From assembly GCF_018918145.1 (NCBI RefSeq), contig NZ_JAHLPX010000001.1, forward strand, positions 186,001 to 250,000: a stretch of 64,000 nucleotides of DNA, written 5' to 3'. Both the position numbers and the translations under genes were made by a program. The notes under the pieces are model-generated. The model was not told where the DNA came from and did not search any database. It saw nothing but the letters and a program-made list of their open reading frames with translations. This document shows, in pieces, positions 7,518-16,533 of the stretch (position 1 is the first letter of the stretch; each line of letters starts with the position of its first letter). Source of the stretch: Anaerotignum sp. MSJ-24. GTDB taxonomy: Bacteria; Bacillota; Clostridia; Lachnospirales; Anaerotignaceae.

Positions 7518-8786
7518 TTAAAAAAGCTGTACACCGTTTACAAATTTATTCTTTATATTATGCTTTGTGCCGAGATAGATAAGGCGTTCAAGGCGTTCCT
7601 TAAGTGTGAAATCAACATATGTTGCGATACTTTTATCGTCAAGCACAAGTGCGTCAAACTCATAGCCGTCCTCAAAAGAACCAACCTTGCCGAAGAATTT
7701 TCCGCCGCCTTTTGTTGCCATGAAAAATGCGTTTTCGAGATTAAGATAGCCGTATTTTTTATCGATATAACGCCAGTAAATCTTTGAGCACTGTATAGCA
7801 AGTGCCATTGCCTTAGGTATGGAAAGTGTTGTTCCTCCGGCGACATCAGAGCCGATTCCGACATTAATGTCCTCGGCAAGCAGACGGCAGACAGGAGAAA
7901 TACCGGATGCAATATTCATATTGGATTCCGGACAATGTGCGACAAATGCGCCGTTTTCCTTAAGCATTGTGATTTCCTCTTCGGGAAGATGAACGCAGTG
8001 AGCCATAATTGTTTTATTATTCATCATGCCGAAATGGCGGTAAGCATCGCCATATGACGTTGACCAAGGGCAAAGCTCGCTCACCCATGCGATTTCGCTG
8101 GGATTTTCGGAGAGGTGGGACTGGACGGGCAAATTCTGTTCCTTAATGATTTTACCGAGCTTTTCCATAAGCTCATCGGTACATGACGGTATAAATCTGG
8201 GAGTAATGATAGGCTTAGTATTTTTGAATTTCTTTGATTTTTCGAGCCATTCAAGGGTAGCCTCTGCGGATTTTTCGGCGTTTTCCTCACAAAGATATTC
8301 CGGTGAGTTTCTATCCATATTTACCTTACCGACCATTGTCTTAAGGCCACTATTTTCCAAAAGCTGCATAAGCTCCAAAGTGCCGTTTACGTGCATAGTG
8401 CCAAACATACAGGCTCTTGTTGTAAAGCCGGAACGCATATCGTTGACGAAAAGTGCATAGGCCTTTTTTGCATATTCGGTATCGGCATATTTACTCTCCT
8501 CCGGAAAGGCGTGTGCCTCAAGCCATTCCAAAAGCTCACAATCCATACCAACGCTTCGGAAACCGTACTGCGGTGCATGAACATGAAGGTCTGTCATACC
8601 CGGAATAATGATACAATCCCTGCGGTCGATAAGCGGAAGGGATTTATATTCATCGGGAAGAACGGCGAACACGCCCTTAGAAATGCCGTCAACACAAACT
8701 GCGTAGCTGTTTTCGAATATTTTTAATGTGTCCTTATCCTCGGAGTATATTATATTGCCGTACAATACAAAGCTGTTTTCTATCAT
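7518..8786 (-). CDS. guaD: Guanine deaminase (amidohydrolase family)
   Basis: 422 residues from the ATG at 8786, about 12 bases after AAAGGA; an ATG 7 codons earlier has no site. The signature PGMTDLHVHAPQYGFRS holds the first two zinc ligands and the Gln/Tyr region typical of guanine deaminase. SHLSENPSEI, MAHCVHLPEEE and GSDVAGGTTLSI supply the later His and Asp ligands. It converts guanine to xanthine and ammonia in the cytoplasm. Sixteen bases separate it from the hydantoinase gene downstream. The upstream nucleoside hydrolases would supply the base. Confidence 0.9.
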   Translation of the reverse strand: MIENSFVLYGNIIYSEDKDTLKIFENSYAVCVDGISKGVFAVLPDEYKSLPLIDRRDCIIIPGMTDLHVHAPQYGFRSVGMDCELLEWLEAHAFPEESKYADTEYAKKAYALFVNDMRSGFTTRACMFGTMHVNGTLELMQLLENSGLKTMVGKVNMDRNSPEYLCEENAEKSAEATLEWLEKSKKFKNTKPIITPRFIPSCTDELMEKLGKIIKEQNLPVQSHLSENPSEIAWVSELCPWSTSYGDAYRHFGMMNNKTIMAHCVHLPEEEITMLKENGAFVAHCPESNMNIASGISPVCRLLAEDINVGIGSDVAGGTTLSIPKAMALAIQCSKIYWRYIDKKYGYLNLENAFFMATKGGGKFFGKVGSFEDGYEFDALVLDDKSIATYVDFTLKERLERLIYLGTKHNIKNKFVNGVQLF

Positions 8787-8859
8787 AAATAAATGCAATC
8801 CTTTCATTGTTTGTATACAAAGAAATTATAGAACTAAAAACAAAAATAGTCAATTAAAA

Positions 8860-9095
8860 CCGTGGACTCTGTCCACACCTGCAAGCCTTAGTATGGTCAG
8901 AACTTTGCTTCGCAAAGTGGCTACGCCACCGCATTTATCTTCAGAACTTTGCTTCGCAAAGCGGTCTGCGACCGCCGCATTTATCTTTGCGGTTCATTGG
9001 TCAAAGCATTTTGCTACGCAAAACGGTCTGCGACCGCCCCGTTTTCTTCGGGGTGCATACTTTGCGGTTCATAAAAGGCTTGACCTAAATTATAA
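8860..9095 (+). repeat. Family A repeat split by three B modules
   Basis: The A stem halves AAGCCTT (about 8883) and AAAAGGCTTGACCTAAATT (about 9075) are separated by about 190 bases holding three B-type modules. Each module begins near TCAGAACTTTGC or TCAAAGCATTTTGC and ends in TTTGCGGTTCAT or a variant. Stems include GTGGC/GCCAC, GCGGTC/GACCGC, CTTTGC/GCAAAG, TTTTGC/GCAAAA and CCCCG/CGGGG. It fills most of the gap 8787-9221. Confidence 0.75.
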
Positions 9096-9130
9096 TATGT
9101 TAAATTTATACAATATACTTATTCAAGTAA

Positions 9131-9158
9131 AAAACACCATTCATGCGAATGGTGTTTT
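9131..9158. terminator. Bidirectional terminator hairpin
   Basis: AAAACACCATTC and GAATGGTGTTTT form a perfect 12-bp stem around ATGC, with A-rich and T-rich flanks on both sides. Probably the end of the nucleoside-hydrolase operon on the minus strand. Confidence 0.7.
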
Positions 9159-9163
9159 AATCA

Positions 9164-9219
9164 AAATTTAGATCCAACCTTTTTAAAGGTTGGTAGGGTT
9201 TGGGACAAAGTCCCAAGGT
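9164..9219 (-). repeat. Family A repeat directly after a stop codon
   Basis: On the minus strand it starts 2 bases after the nucleoside hydrolase stop: hairpin 1 TTGGGACTTTGTCCCAA, linker ACCCTA, hairpin 2 CCAACCTTT / AAAGGTTGG, tail ATCTAAATTT. Confidence 0.75.
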
Positions 9220-9221
9220 TT

Positions 9222-10157
9222 TCACTTCTTCAAATACTCAAGTGTAAGCTCTACGAACTTTTCTCTGTCAACATCAGTTACAACAAAAGCGTTCTCAAAA
9301 TCGAACTTTCTGTCTGTGTAGTAATCGCTGACTGTTCTGCCGAGTGTTATTTTACCCTTTGTTTCAACTGCAATGCCTGCCATCTTTCCGCTGAATATTT
9401 CAGGATGTACAACGGCAAGCATAGGGCATGAATCGTGCATGAACTTGCCCTTATATCCTCTTGTAAGATAGAACTCAAGTGATGAACGGCAAACATCGGC
9501 AATAAATTCAGTCGCTCTTGTGCCTATATTGCCTATCTCATCCATTTCCTCCGGTGTAAGATATGCCTTCTCTGTTACATCAAGACCGCACATATAGATA
9601 GGAATTCCGCTTTCGAACAGCATCTTAGCCGCTTCAGGATCAACATAAATATTGAACTCAGCCGCAGGTGTAATATTACCGAAGGAAGCCGAGCCACCCA
9701 TTATATATACCTTTTTGATAAGCTTAGGCAGTTCTTTATATTTTGCAAGTGCAATACCGAGGTCCGTCATAGGTCCGACAGCAACAACAACAAGCTCGCC
9801 GTTATGCTTAACAGCCTCATTATATATTGCGTCCCATGCTCTTGTTTTCGGCGGTTCAGGAACGGGAATATCCGAAATTGTATCTGCTTTTCCGCCAAGA
9901 CCGTCGTTTGCATGGATATATTCTGCCTTTACAAGCGGTCTGAACATAGGCTCTTCCGCACCCTTATATACCGGTGCGTCAATACCGGCAAGCTTTGCAA
10001 CTCGGCAGGTATTGGGATATGTATGCTCTATGCCGACATTTCCAGCTACCGCACCTAAGCCAACAATCTCTATTTCAGGCATTTTTCCGGCAATGAGTAT
10101 AGCCGCCGCATCGTCTGTACCTGTGTCACAATCAAAAAATACAGGAATTTTTTCCAT
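9222..10157 (-). CDS. Nucleoside hydrolase (inosine-uridine preferring family), copy 2
   Basis: 311 residues, the normal size for the family. The calcium-binding signature DCDTGTDD (9-16) is complete. Further family blocks are VVAVGPMTDLGIAL, KVYIMGGS, PAAEFNIYVDPEAA and HDSCPML. It cleaves the N-glycosidic bond of ribonucleosides to base and ribose. The start overlaps the preceding nucleoside hydrolase by one base, making a tandem pair of divergent paralogues that probably differ in purine/pyrimidine preference (inference). Confidence 0.92.
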   Translation of the reverse strand: MEKIPVFFDCDTGTDDAAAILIAGKMPEIEIVGLGAVAGNVGIEHTYPNTCRVAKLAGIDAPVYKGAEEPMFRPLVKAEYIHANDGLGGKADTISDIPVPEPPKTRAWDAIYNEAVKHNGELVVVAVGPMTDLGIALAKYKELPKLIKKVYIMGGSASFGNITPAAEFNIYVDPEAAKMLFESGIPIYMCGLDVTEKAYLTPEEMDEIGNIGTRATEFIADVCRSSLEFYLTRGYKGKFMHDSCPMLAVVHPEIFSGKMAGIAVETKGKITLGRTVSDYYTDRKFDFENAFVVTDVDREKFVELTLEYLKK

Positions 10158-11101
10158 TATTCGGACACCTCCCCATAGGTTCTTACCGCATCAATCAAAA
10201 TCTTTGCAAAGGCATCTCTGTCGAGGTTCCAAAGCACATGAACATTAGGCTTTTTACCTAAAACGCCGTGAACATCGCCGATTGTGGCTCCGTTGCAATA
10301 CTCGCTGTCGGTTTCTACCTCAACATACATATCCTTAACCTCGAAAATTTCAGGATTAGTCATGGCAACGATTGCAACTGCATCATGAACGGCAGCACCC
10401 TTATAGCCATTGAGTGATTTATGATACTGGAAGAAGAAATCAAACCATTCTGCAACTGTTGTTGCAACCTTACTTCCAAGGCCTCTGATAATTTCGAATT
10501 CTTCGGGATAAATCTGTGCTTTTTCTGTTACGTCAAGACCTGCCATAGTGATAGGCACTCCTGCTGCAAAAACATAAGCCGCAGCCTCTGGATCAACCTG
10601 TATATTGAACTCTGCCGCAGGCGCCCAGTTTCCGTGATGAATACCACCGCCCATAAGATAGATATGGCTTATTTTCTTCTTAAGCTCAGGGTGAGCCATG
10701 AAAAGTGCGGCAATATTGGTAAGCGGGCCCGTAGGAACAAGAGTTATAGGCTCGTCGCTTTCCTCGATAATTCTTGCCATAAGCGTTACAGCGTCCTCCG
10801 GCACAACATCAAAGGCAGGCTCGGGAAGCTTAGGGCCGTCAAGACCGGACTGACCATGAACATTGGGTGCTACCATAGGCGGTTTAAGGAACGGCTTTAC
10901 TCTGCCCTTTGCAACCGGAACATTAAGTCCGATAAGTGTACAAATGCGAAGTGCATTATATGTTGTTTTTTCCATTGTCTGGTTACCACAGCATGATGTT
11001 ACTGCTTTAATATCAAGCATGGGGCTGGCATTAGCCAGCACCCATGCGATAGCATCATCATGTCCGGGATCACCGTCAAGAATAACCGGTATTCTTTTCA
11101 T
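10157..11101 (-). CDS. Nucleoside hydrolase (inosine-uridine preferring family), copy 1
   Basis: 314 residues. Signature DGDPGHDDA (9-17) with all four Asp residues; TLVPTGPLTNIAALF, HIYLMGGG, PAAEFNIQVDPEAA and HDAVAIVA match the family in order. Located 49 bases after the second permease gene of a nucleoside-type ABC importer, so imported nucleosides would be split directly to base and ribose. Paralogue of the gene that follows it. Confidence 0.93.
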   Translation of the reverse strand: MKRIPVILDGDPGHDDAIAWVLANASPMLDIKAVTSCCGNQTMEKTTYNALRICTLIGLNVPVAKGRVKPFLKPPMVAPNVHGQSGLDGPKLPEPAFDVVPEDAVTLMARIIEESDEPITLVPTGPLTNIAALFMAHPELKKKISHIYLMGGGIHHGNWAPAAEFNIQVDPEAAAYVFAAGVPITMAGLDVTEKAQIYPEEFEIIRGLGSKVATTVAEWFDFFFQYHKSLNGYKGAAVHDAVAIVAMTNPEIFEVKDMYVEVETDSEYCNGATIGDVHGVLGKKPNVHVLWNLDRDAFAKILIDAVRTYGEVSE

Positions 11102-11150
11102 TACAGTAACCTCCTAATGATTTATTTATTTATTTAATATTTCGAATAAA

Positions 11151-12086
11151 TTACTGTCCTCTTTTTCTTGCTTTCTTAAGCTGAGTAACAGCATAGATAG
11201 CAAGACCAATAACTGTTACGATATACGGAATTGATGCAACAAGGTATGATGAGAAGCCGGGAAGACCTTCCATTTTGTTACCGAGTGCAGACGCAAAACC
11301 GAAAAGAAGTGACGAAAGCATTGTTCCGACAGGTTCGCACTGGCCCATAGCCTGTGCAGCCATAGCGATGAAACCACGTCCGGCTGTGATACCTGTGTTC
11401 CAGCTCTGTGAATAATACATTGACATAAACGCACCGCCAAGTCCGGCAAGCGCACCTGAAAGCATTATGGCAATATACTGTGTTTTAAGCACGCTTACAC
11501 CAACCGAGTCAGCCGCATTGGGGTTTTCACCAACGGCACGGATTCTAAGTCCGAGCGGTGTTTTATAAAGAAGAACCCATACAACGGCAACGAGTATAAA
11601 CGCAATGTATGTAAGAACCGAATGACCCGAGAAAATAGGCCCGATTACCGGAATACTCTTTATTAAAGGAATATTGATTCTCGGTATAAGCATCTGAGGT
11701 GTTGTGAGGTTAGCTGTGTTTCCTCTTAAGCCTGTGAACATATAAAGCAGGAATATGGTACCACCAGAACCGGCTATATTTATCGCCGTACCGGCAAGGA
11801 CGATATTTGTTTTAAGCTTTAATGCAAATACACCGATAATAAGACCGAAAATTGCACCGATAACAAGAGCGCCGATTACGCCCACAAGCCAACTGTTTGT
11901 CCAATATGCAAACAATACTCCAAATAATGATGAGAACATCATTATACCTTCAAGACCGATATTAACTACACCTGCTTTTTCGGCAACAACAGAAGCGAGC
12001 GCCGCAAAAAGAATTGGTGCTGTAATACGGATAACGGAATAACCAAAGCTTGTTGTGAAAATCATACTTGTCAACTGATTAAGCAT
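11151..12086 (-). CDS. ABC transporter permease, nucleoside-type (NupQ/YufQ-like)
   Basis: 311 residues with about eight membrane segments, BPD_transp_2 type. Typical stretches are VVNIGLEGIMMFSSLF, GENPNAADSVGVSVLKTQ and SGALAGLGGAF. Second permease of the importer, overlapping the first permease gene by one base. Order and types (BMP, ATPase, two permeases) match the guanosine/nucleoside importer nupNOPQ of B. subtilis, and the linked nucleoside hydrolases support that substrate class. Confidence 0.88.
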   Translation of the reverse strand: MLNQLTSMIFTTSFGYSVIRITAPILFAALASVVAEKAGVVNIGLEGIMMFSSLFGVLFAYWTNSWLVGVIGALVIGAIFGLIIGVFALKLKTNIVLAGTAINIAGSGGTIFLLYMFTGLRGNTANLTTPQMLIPRINIPLIKSIPVIGPIFSGHSVLTYIAFILVAVVWVLLYKTPLGLRIRAVGENPNAADSVGVSVLKTQYIAIMLSGALAGLGGAFMSMYYSQSWNTGITAGRGFIAMAAQAMGQCEPVGTMLSSLLFGFASALGNKMEGLPGFSSYLVASIPYIVTVIGLAIYAVTQLKKARKRGQ

Positions 12087-13189
12087 TATGCGTTCTCTCC
12101 TTTCACATCAGCTTTAGCGCTGATTTCCTGTTTTGCTTCCTTAACGACAAGCTTCTGTCTTGTCTTAGAAAGGAACTGTTCTGCTGCGAAGAACAGGAAG
12201 ATGATAGCCTGAATAATATCAAGCATTTCGGCAGGAACACCTGCATAGATAGCCATAAGCTCACAGCCTCTGTTAAGATAAGCTATAAACAAGGCCGCAA
12301 GAGGAACAAATATCGGGTTATTCTTTGCAAGGATTGCAACCGTAACACCTGTCCAGCCATAGCCGGGAAGCTCAAGCCATCTGAAAGTTGTATAACGTCC
12401 GAGACATTCGATAGCACCGCCCATACCGGAAAGAACACCACCGATTATCTGAGAAGCAATAATGATTGTACCGACTTTAAGTCCCGAATACTGAGCGAAC
12501 TGTCCGTTGATACCGATCATACGGATTGCATAGCCCCAACGTGTACGATACATAAATATTGCAATAATAACTGTCGCAATAAGTGCGATAAAGAAACCAT
12601 ATGTTAATTCAGTACCCTGAACAACTGTGCCAACCTTAGCTGTTTCAAGGAACTCATATGTCTGTGTTGAACCCTTTGTACGGTCTGCAAATGTGTTGTT
12701 GAGGAAATGCAGAACAACATAAAGGATAATATAGTTAAGCATAAGTGATGTAACCATTTCACTTGATTTAAGCTTAACCTTAACAAGTGCGGGAATAAGC
12801 ATTACTGCACCGCCTGCTATTGCTGAAATGATAATAGCAACAGCCGCATGAACACCGGCTGCCATAGGTAAATAAATACCAAGAAGAACAGCGATGAAAC
12901 CGCCAAGCATTGTAACACCCTCGCCGCCGAGGTTGAACTGGTCAGCCGAGAACATTACGCAAACGGCAAGACCTGTAAAAATAGTAGGAGTTGTACGTCC
13001 TAATATTGTAAGAATCGATTTTACGTTAAGCGCACCGTTTGAAATGATGGGCTTAATAAGAAGACATGAAAGCGCCTGAGCCGGATCGTCCGCACAAATA
13101 AATATAAATATGAATGCAACGGCAATCGCAATAAGAATTGCAACCAGTCCACGGAAGAATTCAAACCCCTTAAGATTGTTTTTATTCAT
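12086..13189 (-). CDS. ABC transporter permease, nucleoside-type (NupP/YufP-like)
   Basis: 367 residues, multi-spanning permease of the BPD_transp_2 family. Diagnostic stretches are CVMFSADQFNLGGEGVTMLG, GINGQFAQYSGLKVG and VLSGMGGAIECLGRYTTFRW. The start overlaps the ATPase stop by 8 bases. It forms the heterodimeric channel with the next permease. Confidence 0.88.
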   Translation of the reverse strand: MNKNNLKGFEFFRGLVAILIAIAVAFIFIFICADDPAQALSCLLIKPIISNGALNVKSILTILGRTTPTIFTGLAVCVMFSADQFNLGGEGVTMLGGFIAVLLGIYLPMAAGVHAAVAIIISAIAGGAVMLIPALVKVKLKSSEMVTSLMLNYIILYVVLHFLNNTFADRTKGSTQTYEFLETAKVGTVVQGTELTYGFFIALIATVIIAIFMYRTRWGYAIRMIGINGQFAQYSGLKVGTIIIASQIIGGVLSGMGGAIECLGRYTTFRWLELPGYGWTGVTVAILAKNNPIFVPLAALFIAYLNRGCELMAIYAGVPAEMLDIIQAIIFLFFAAEQFLSKTRQKLVVKEAKQEISAKADVKGENA

Positions 13190-14741
13190 GGATAACCCTC
13201 CTTACTTCTTCATCAGACTGCTGCTTGATACCGAGCATATATTCACCCATGATAGTATCGTTAAGCATTGATGTATCCTCAAAGTATGCGGCAATCTTGC
13301 CGTTTACCATAACTATAAGGCTGTCCGAAAGCTCCATAACCTCGTTAAGGTCGGCTGAAACAAGAAGAACGGCTGCACCTTCACGGCTGAGCTCAACAAG
13401 CTTCTTTCTGATGAACTCCGTAGCACCGACGTCGATACCTCGTGTAGGCTGATCGGCAATTATAAAGCCGGGGTTACATGAAAATTCACGTGCAACAACA
13501 ACCTTCTGGATATTACCGCCGGAAAGCATTCCGACCTGCTGGTTTCTTGTTTTGCAAAGAACCTTATAATCCTTTATAAGCTGGTCACTGTCGTCGTGCA
13601 TAGCCTGGGTATTGAAAAGAGCACCCTTATTGTATTTTTTATTGGCGATACGGTCACTCATGAGGTTTTCCTCGATTGTAGCCGAACCGGCAATACCATA
13701 AGTCATACGGTCCTCGGGAATGAGAGAAACGCCCATATCACGGATTTCTCTCTGAGGTCTGCCGATGATACTCTTTCCGTTTACCTCTGCTGTGCCGGAA
13801 TCCGGAACATTGAGGTTAAAGAGCATATCAACAAGCTCTCTCTGTCCGTTGCCTTCTACGCCGGCAATACCGAGAATTTCGCCCTTTCTGACATCAAAAG
13901 AGATGTTATCGAGCATTTTTTTGTTCCACTCATTTGTATATTCAAGATTTCTAACCTTAAGCACTGTATCTGTCGGCTGTGCCTTTTCCTTCTGAACCGT
14001 AAGGACAACGTCACGACCAACCATAAGTCTTGAAATTTCCTCTTTTGAAATTCCCGCTGTTTCATGGACACCCATTGATTTTCCGGCACGCATAATAGTA
14101 AGACGGTCGGTAATCTGCTTAATTTCATCAAGCTTATGGGAAATGAATATCATTGTATGTCCCTGATTTTTGAGGTGGATAAGCTCTTTGAAAAGCTCAT
14201 CTGTTTCCTGTGTTGTGAGAACGGCTGTCGGCTCGTCCAAAATAAGTATCTGGGCACCACGCACAAGAGCCTTAAGAATTTCAACCTTCTGCTTCATTCC
14301 GACAGGTATATCTCTTACCTTTGCATCCGGATCAACATAAAGATTGTATTTCTTTCCATATTCCTCAGTTATCTGTTTAGCCTTTTTGAAATCAATAAAG
14401 CCCTTTGATTTCGGCTCCATACCGAGAACAATATTTTCAGCAACCGTAAGGTTAGGCACAAGCATAAAGTGCTGATGAACCATACCGATTCCCTTTGAAA
14501 TTGCTACTGTCGGCGATGTAAGATTTACCTTTTCGCCGTTGATGAAAATTTCACCGTCTGTCGGCTGCTCAAGACCAAAGAGCATTTTCATCAAGGTTGA
14601 CTTACCTGCACCGTTTTCGCCCATAAGAGCATGAATTTCGCCCTTCTTGACATTGAAATCTACGCCCTGGTTGGCTGCAATTCCGTTTGGATAAACTTTA
14701 GTTATCCCTTTCATTTGCACAACATATTCGTTGTCTGGCAT
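13182..14741 (-). CDS. ABC transporter ATPase with two nucleotide-binding domains, nucleoside-type (NupO/YufO-like)
   Basis: 519 residues containing two ABC domains, as usual for sugar/nucleoside importers of this class. Domain 1: Walker A GENGAGKST, Walker B ILILDEPTAVL. Domain 2: Walker A is degenerate (GVEGNGQRELV) and the signature is LSGGNIQKVVVAREF, a normal asymmetry in this family. Closest functional match by context is NupO/YufO. RBS GGGAGG upstream of the ATG. A 350-base spacer with a terminator separates it from the binding-protein gene. Confidence 0.92.
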   Translation of the reverse strand: MPDNEYVVQMKGITKVYPNGIAANQGVDFNVKKGEIHALMGENGAGKSTLMKMLFGLEQPTDGEIFINGEKVNLTSPTVAISKGIGMVHQHFMLVPNLTVAENIVLGMEPKSKGFIDFKKAKQITEEYGKKYNLYVDPDAKVRDIPVGMKQKVEILKALVRGAQILILDEPTAVLTTQETDELFKELIHLKNQGHTMIFISHKLDEIKQITDRLTIMRAGKSMGVHETAGISKEEISRLMVGRDVVLTVQKEKAQPTDTVLKVRNLEYTNEWNKKMLDNISFDVRKGEILGIAGVEGNGQRELVDMLFNLNVPDSGTAEVNGKSIIGRPQREIRDMGVSLIPEDRMTYGIAGSATIEENLMSDRIANKKYNKGALFNTQAMHDDSDQLIKDYKVLCKTRNQQVGMLSGGNIQKVVVAREFSCNPGFIIADQPTRGIDVGATEFIRKKLVELSREGAAVLLVSADLNEVMELSDSLIVMVNGKIAAYFEDTSMLNDTIMGEYMLGIKQQSDEEVRRVIHE

Positions 14742-15021
14742 AGACGAATACCTCCCGTTCTTTTTTAGCGGTGCCTTCCCCTTTAAAAAGCACCGTTATT
14801 TACTTTATTGAAAGCCCATTCTTCATGACTGTACCTTCAAATAATCCATTAATAGGCTATTTAAATAAATAAAAAAATTAATGAATTGTTTCAAGCCACA
14901 GCCGAGCCCAGGTCTCGGACATTCAACAAAGCATTAAGCGGAACATAATTTCTATACATATATAATAGCACAAAATCGGTTAATGTTTTGTAAAAAAGTT
15001 GTAAAGTCGACTCTGTTTTAC
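14742..15021 (-). other. Spacer between binding-protein and ATPase genes with hairpins
   Basis: No ORF. Two small inverted repeats are visible: CCGAG/CTCGG at 14902-14918 and CGGTGC/GCACCG at 14769-14795, the latter just upstream of the ATPase ribosome binding site. They could act as 3' stability or processing structures that adjust the ratio of binding protein to transporter. No purine riboswitch consensus was found. Confidence 0.4.
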
Positions 15022-15051
15022 AAAAAAAGGGGAGCTTTTTTAGCTCCCCTT
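15022..15051 (-). terminator. Intrinsic terminator after the BMP lipoprotein gene
   Basis: On the minus strand AAGGGGAGCT and AGCTCCCCTT form a 10-bp stem with a short A-rich loop and run into seven T residues. Because the transporter genes follow in the same direction, partial read-through would give more binding protein than transporter. Confidence 0.85.
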
Positions 15052-15091
15052 ATTGTTTAAAGAAAACCAATTAGGGTTTATATACTCTTAA

Positions 15092-16222
15092 TTAGGGTTT
15101 CATTGAGTCTCTTAATGTAACAACGCCGTTTGTTTCATCACCGATTGCTGTAGGAACGTCGATTTCACCAGCGATAACTGATTCTTCAGCTGCTGTAACT
15201 GCATCTTTAACTGCATCGGGTAATGTCTGGAAGTTCTTATCTGTTACGATGCCAACGCCGCCTTCGTTGATACCAAGCTCAACGAATTCGCCCCAATGCT
15301 CGTTACCTGCATCAAGTTCATCGAATACCCAGATAAGTGACTGGCCTACGTTCTTAAGACCTGATGTTAATGTAACAGCTGCAAGTTCAGGTGAAAGTGT
15401 TGTTTCCTGGTCTGAGTCAACACCGATGAAGTATGCTTTGCCTGATTCCTGGCAAGCTTCAGCAGCACCGTTTCCTGAGTTACCAGCAACGCCCCAGATA
15501 ACGTCACAATTGTTGTCGTTGATCATAGCCTCTGCAAGCTCTTTGCCTTTTGCAGGGTCGATGTAGTTACCAACGTATCTTGTGTCAACCTTAACTTCGG
15601 GGTCAACAGCCTGAGCGCCTGTAAGGAATCCGTAAAGGAAGTCATTGATAACGGGGCTATCAACACCACCAACGAAACCTACAACTTTGCCTTCGTTGAT
15701 GCCTTCGAATGAAGTATCTGTTGTTAAAGCAGCTGCAAGTGTACCAATGATGAATCCAAGGTCATTCTGTTTGTAGCTGATGTGGAGTACGTTGTCCTGT
15801 GCGTAGCTTGTATCATCATAGATGATATATTTCTGATCGGGATAAGCTTCTGCAACAGCCTTAAGGTAATCGGGCATCTGGTATGTACCACAGATGATGA
15901 TATCATATTCGCCTGAAGCTGAAACTTCTTCAAGGTAGCTCTGCCATTTAGCCTGGTCTTCTGATGAGCCGCCCATTTCGATTGTTGTGTAAGTAATTCT
16001 TCCGTCGTCCTGGAGCTGTTTAAGTCCTGCTTCAGCTGAGTCGAAGAATGACTTGTCACCGAGGTTACCGTTTACAAGGTTACATACGTTGTAAACTGTT
16101 CCAGTTGTTTCTGTTTTTTCTGTTTTTGTTTCATCCTTAGTTTCTGTCTTGGATGAAGAGCATCCTGCAACCATTGATACAACCAATGCAGAAGCAAGGA
16201 TTACTGAAAGTAATTTCTTCAT
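15092..16222 (-). CDS. BMP-family (basic membrane protein) nucleoside-binding lipoprotein
   Basis: 376 residues. Lipoprotein signal peptide ending VAGC (Cys21), then a Thr/Lys/Glu linker and a PnrA/BMP-type binding domain: NLVNGNLGDKSFFDSAEAG, YDIIICGTY, GTLAAALTT, VGFVGGVDSPVINDFLYGF, VIWGVAGNSGNGAAEA. Family members bind purine nucleosides at the cell surface for an ABC importer. It is the first gene of the nucleoside-uptake operon, with GGGAGAAAAG before the ATG. Confidence 0.92.
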   Translation of the reverse strand: MKKLLSVILASALVVSMVAGCSSSKTETKDETKTEKTETTGTVYNVCNLVNGNLGDKSFFDSAEAGLKQLQDDGRITYTTIEMGGSSEDQAKWQSYLEEVSASGEYDIIICGTYQMPDYLKAVAEAYPDQKYIIYDDTSYAQDNVLHISYKQNDLGFIIGTLAAALTTDTSFEGINEGKVVGFVGGVDSPVINDFLYGFLTGAQAVDPEVKVDTRYVGNYIDPAKGKELAEAMINDNNCDVIWGVAGNSGNGAAEACQESGKAYFIGVDSDQETTLSPELAAVTLTSGLKNVGQSLIWVFDELDAGNEHWGEFVELGINEGGVGIVTDKNFQTLPDAVKDAVTAAEESVIAGEIDVPTAIGDETNGVVTLRDSMKP

Positions 16223-16356
16223 GTCTTTTCTCCCTTTCTTTTGTAAACTTTGTTTTATGATACAAAATTTTTAACAGCCGCCCATGTAAAAATACATAAG
16301 TGACTATGTGTTTATTGTACAGTAAATGAAATAAATTGTCAATAATTTTAGGCGTA

Positions 16357-16411
16357 TATACAAAAAGGTATCATTTTTGTATAAATTACTTTAAATCTAA
16401 TGCGTTAGATT
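16357..16411. promoter_or_regulatory. Two inverted repeats upstream of the nucleoside-uptake operon
   Basis: TATACAAAAA (7-base gap) TTTTTGTATA at 16357-16383 and AATCTAA TGCG TTAGATT at 16394-16411. Both are about 135-190 bases upstream of the BMP gene start. Their symmetry is typical of repressor sites, but no regulator is linked. The rest of 16223-16533 is AT-rich and holds no gene. Confidence 0.4.
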
Positions 16412-16533
16412 AAATTAAATCCGCAATAAACATACATATTGCTCTAATAACGATACATGCCTTTATTAACAATGACTAAACAAATGTATTTGTTTTGTCT
16501 ATTATGCTATAAAAATTATATTGTGTTATTAAT

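Noticed and set aside
9652-10248. Long plus-strand ORF of 198 codons.
   Set aside because: It lies antisense within the two nucleoside hydrolase genes, whose motifs are complete; a by-product of codon bias.
16223-16533. Purine riboswitch in front of the nucleoside-uptake operon.
   Set aside because: No purine-aptamer core or matching three-stem layout could be found; only simple inverted repeats.
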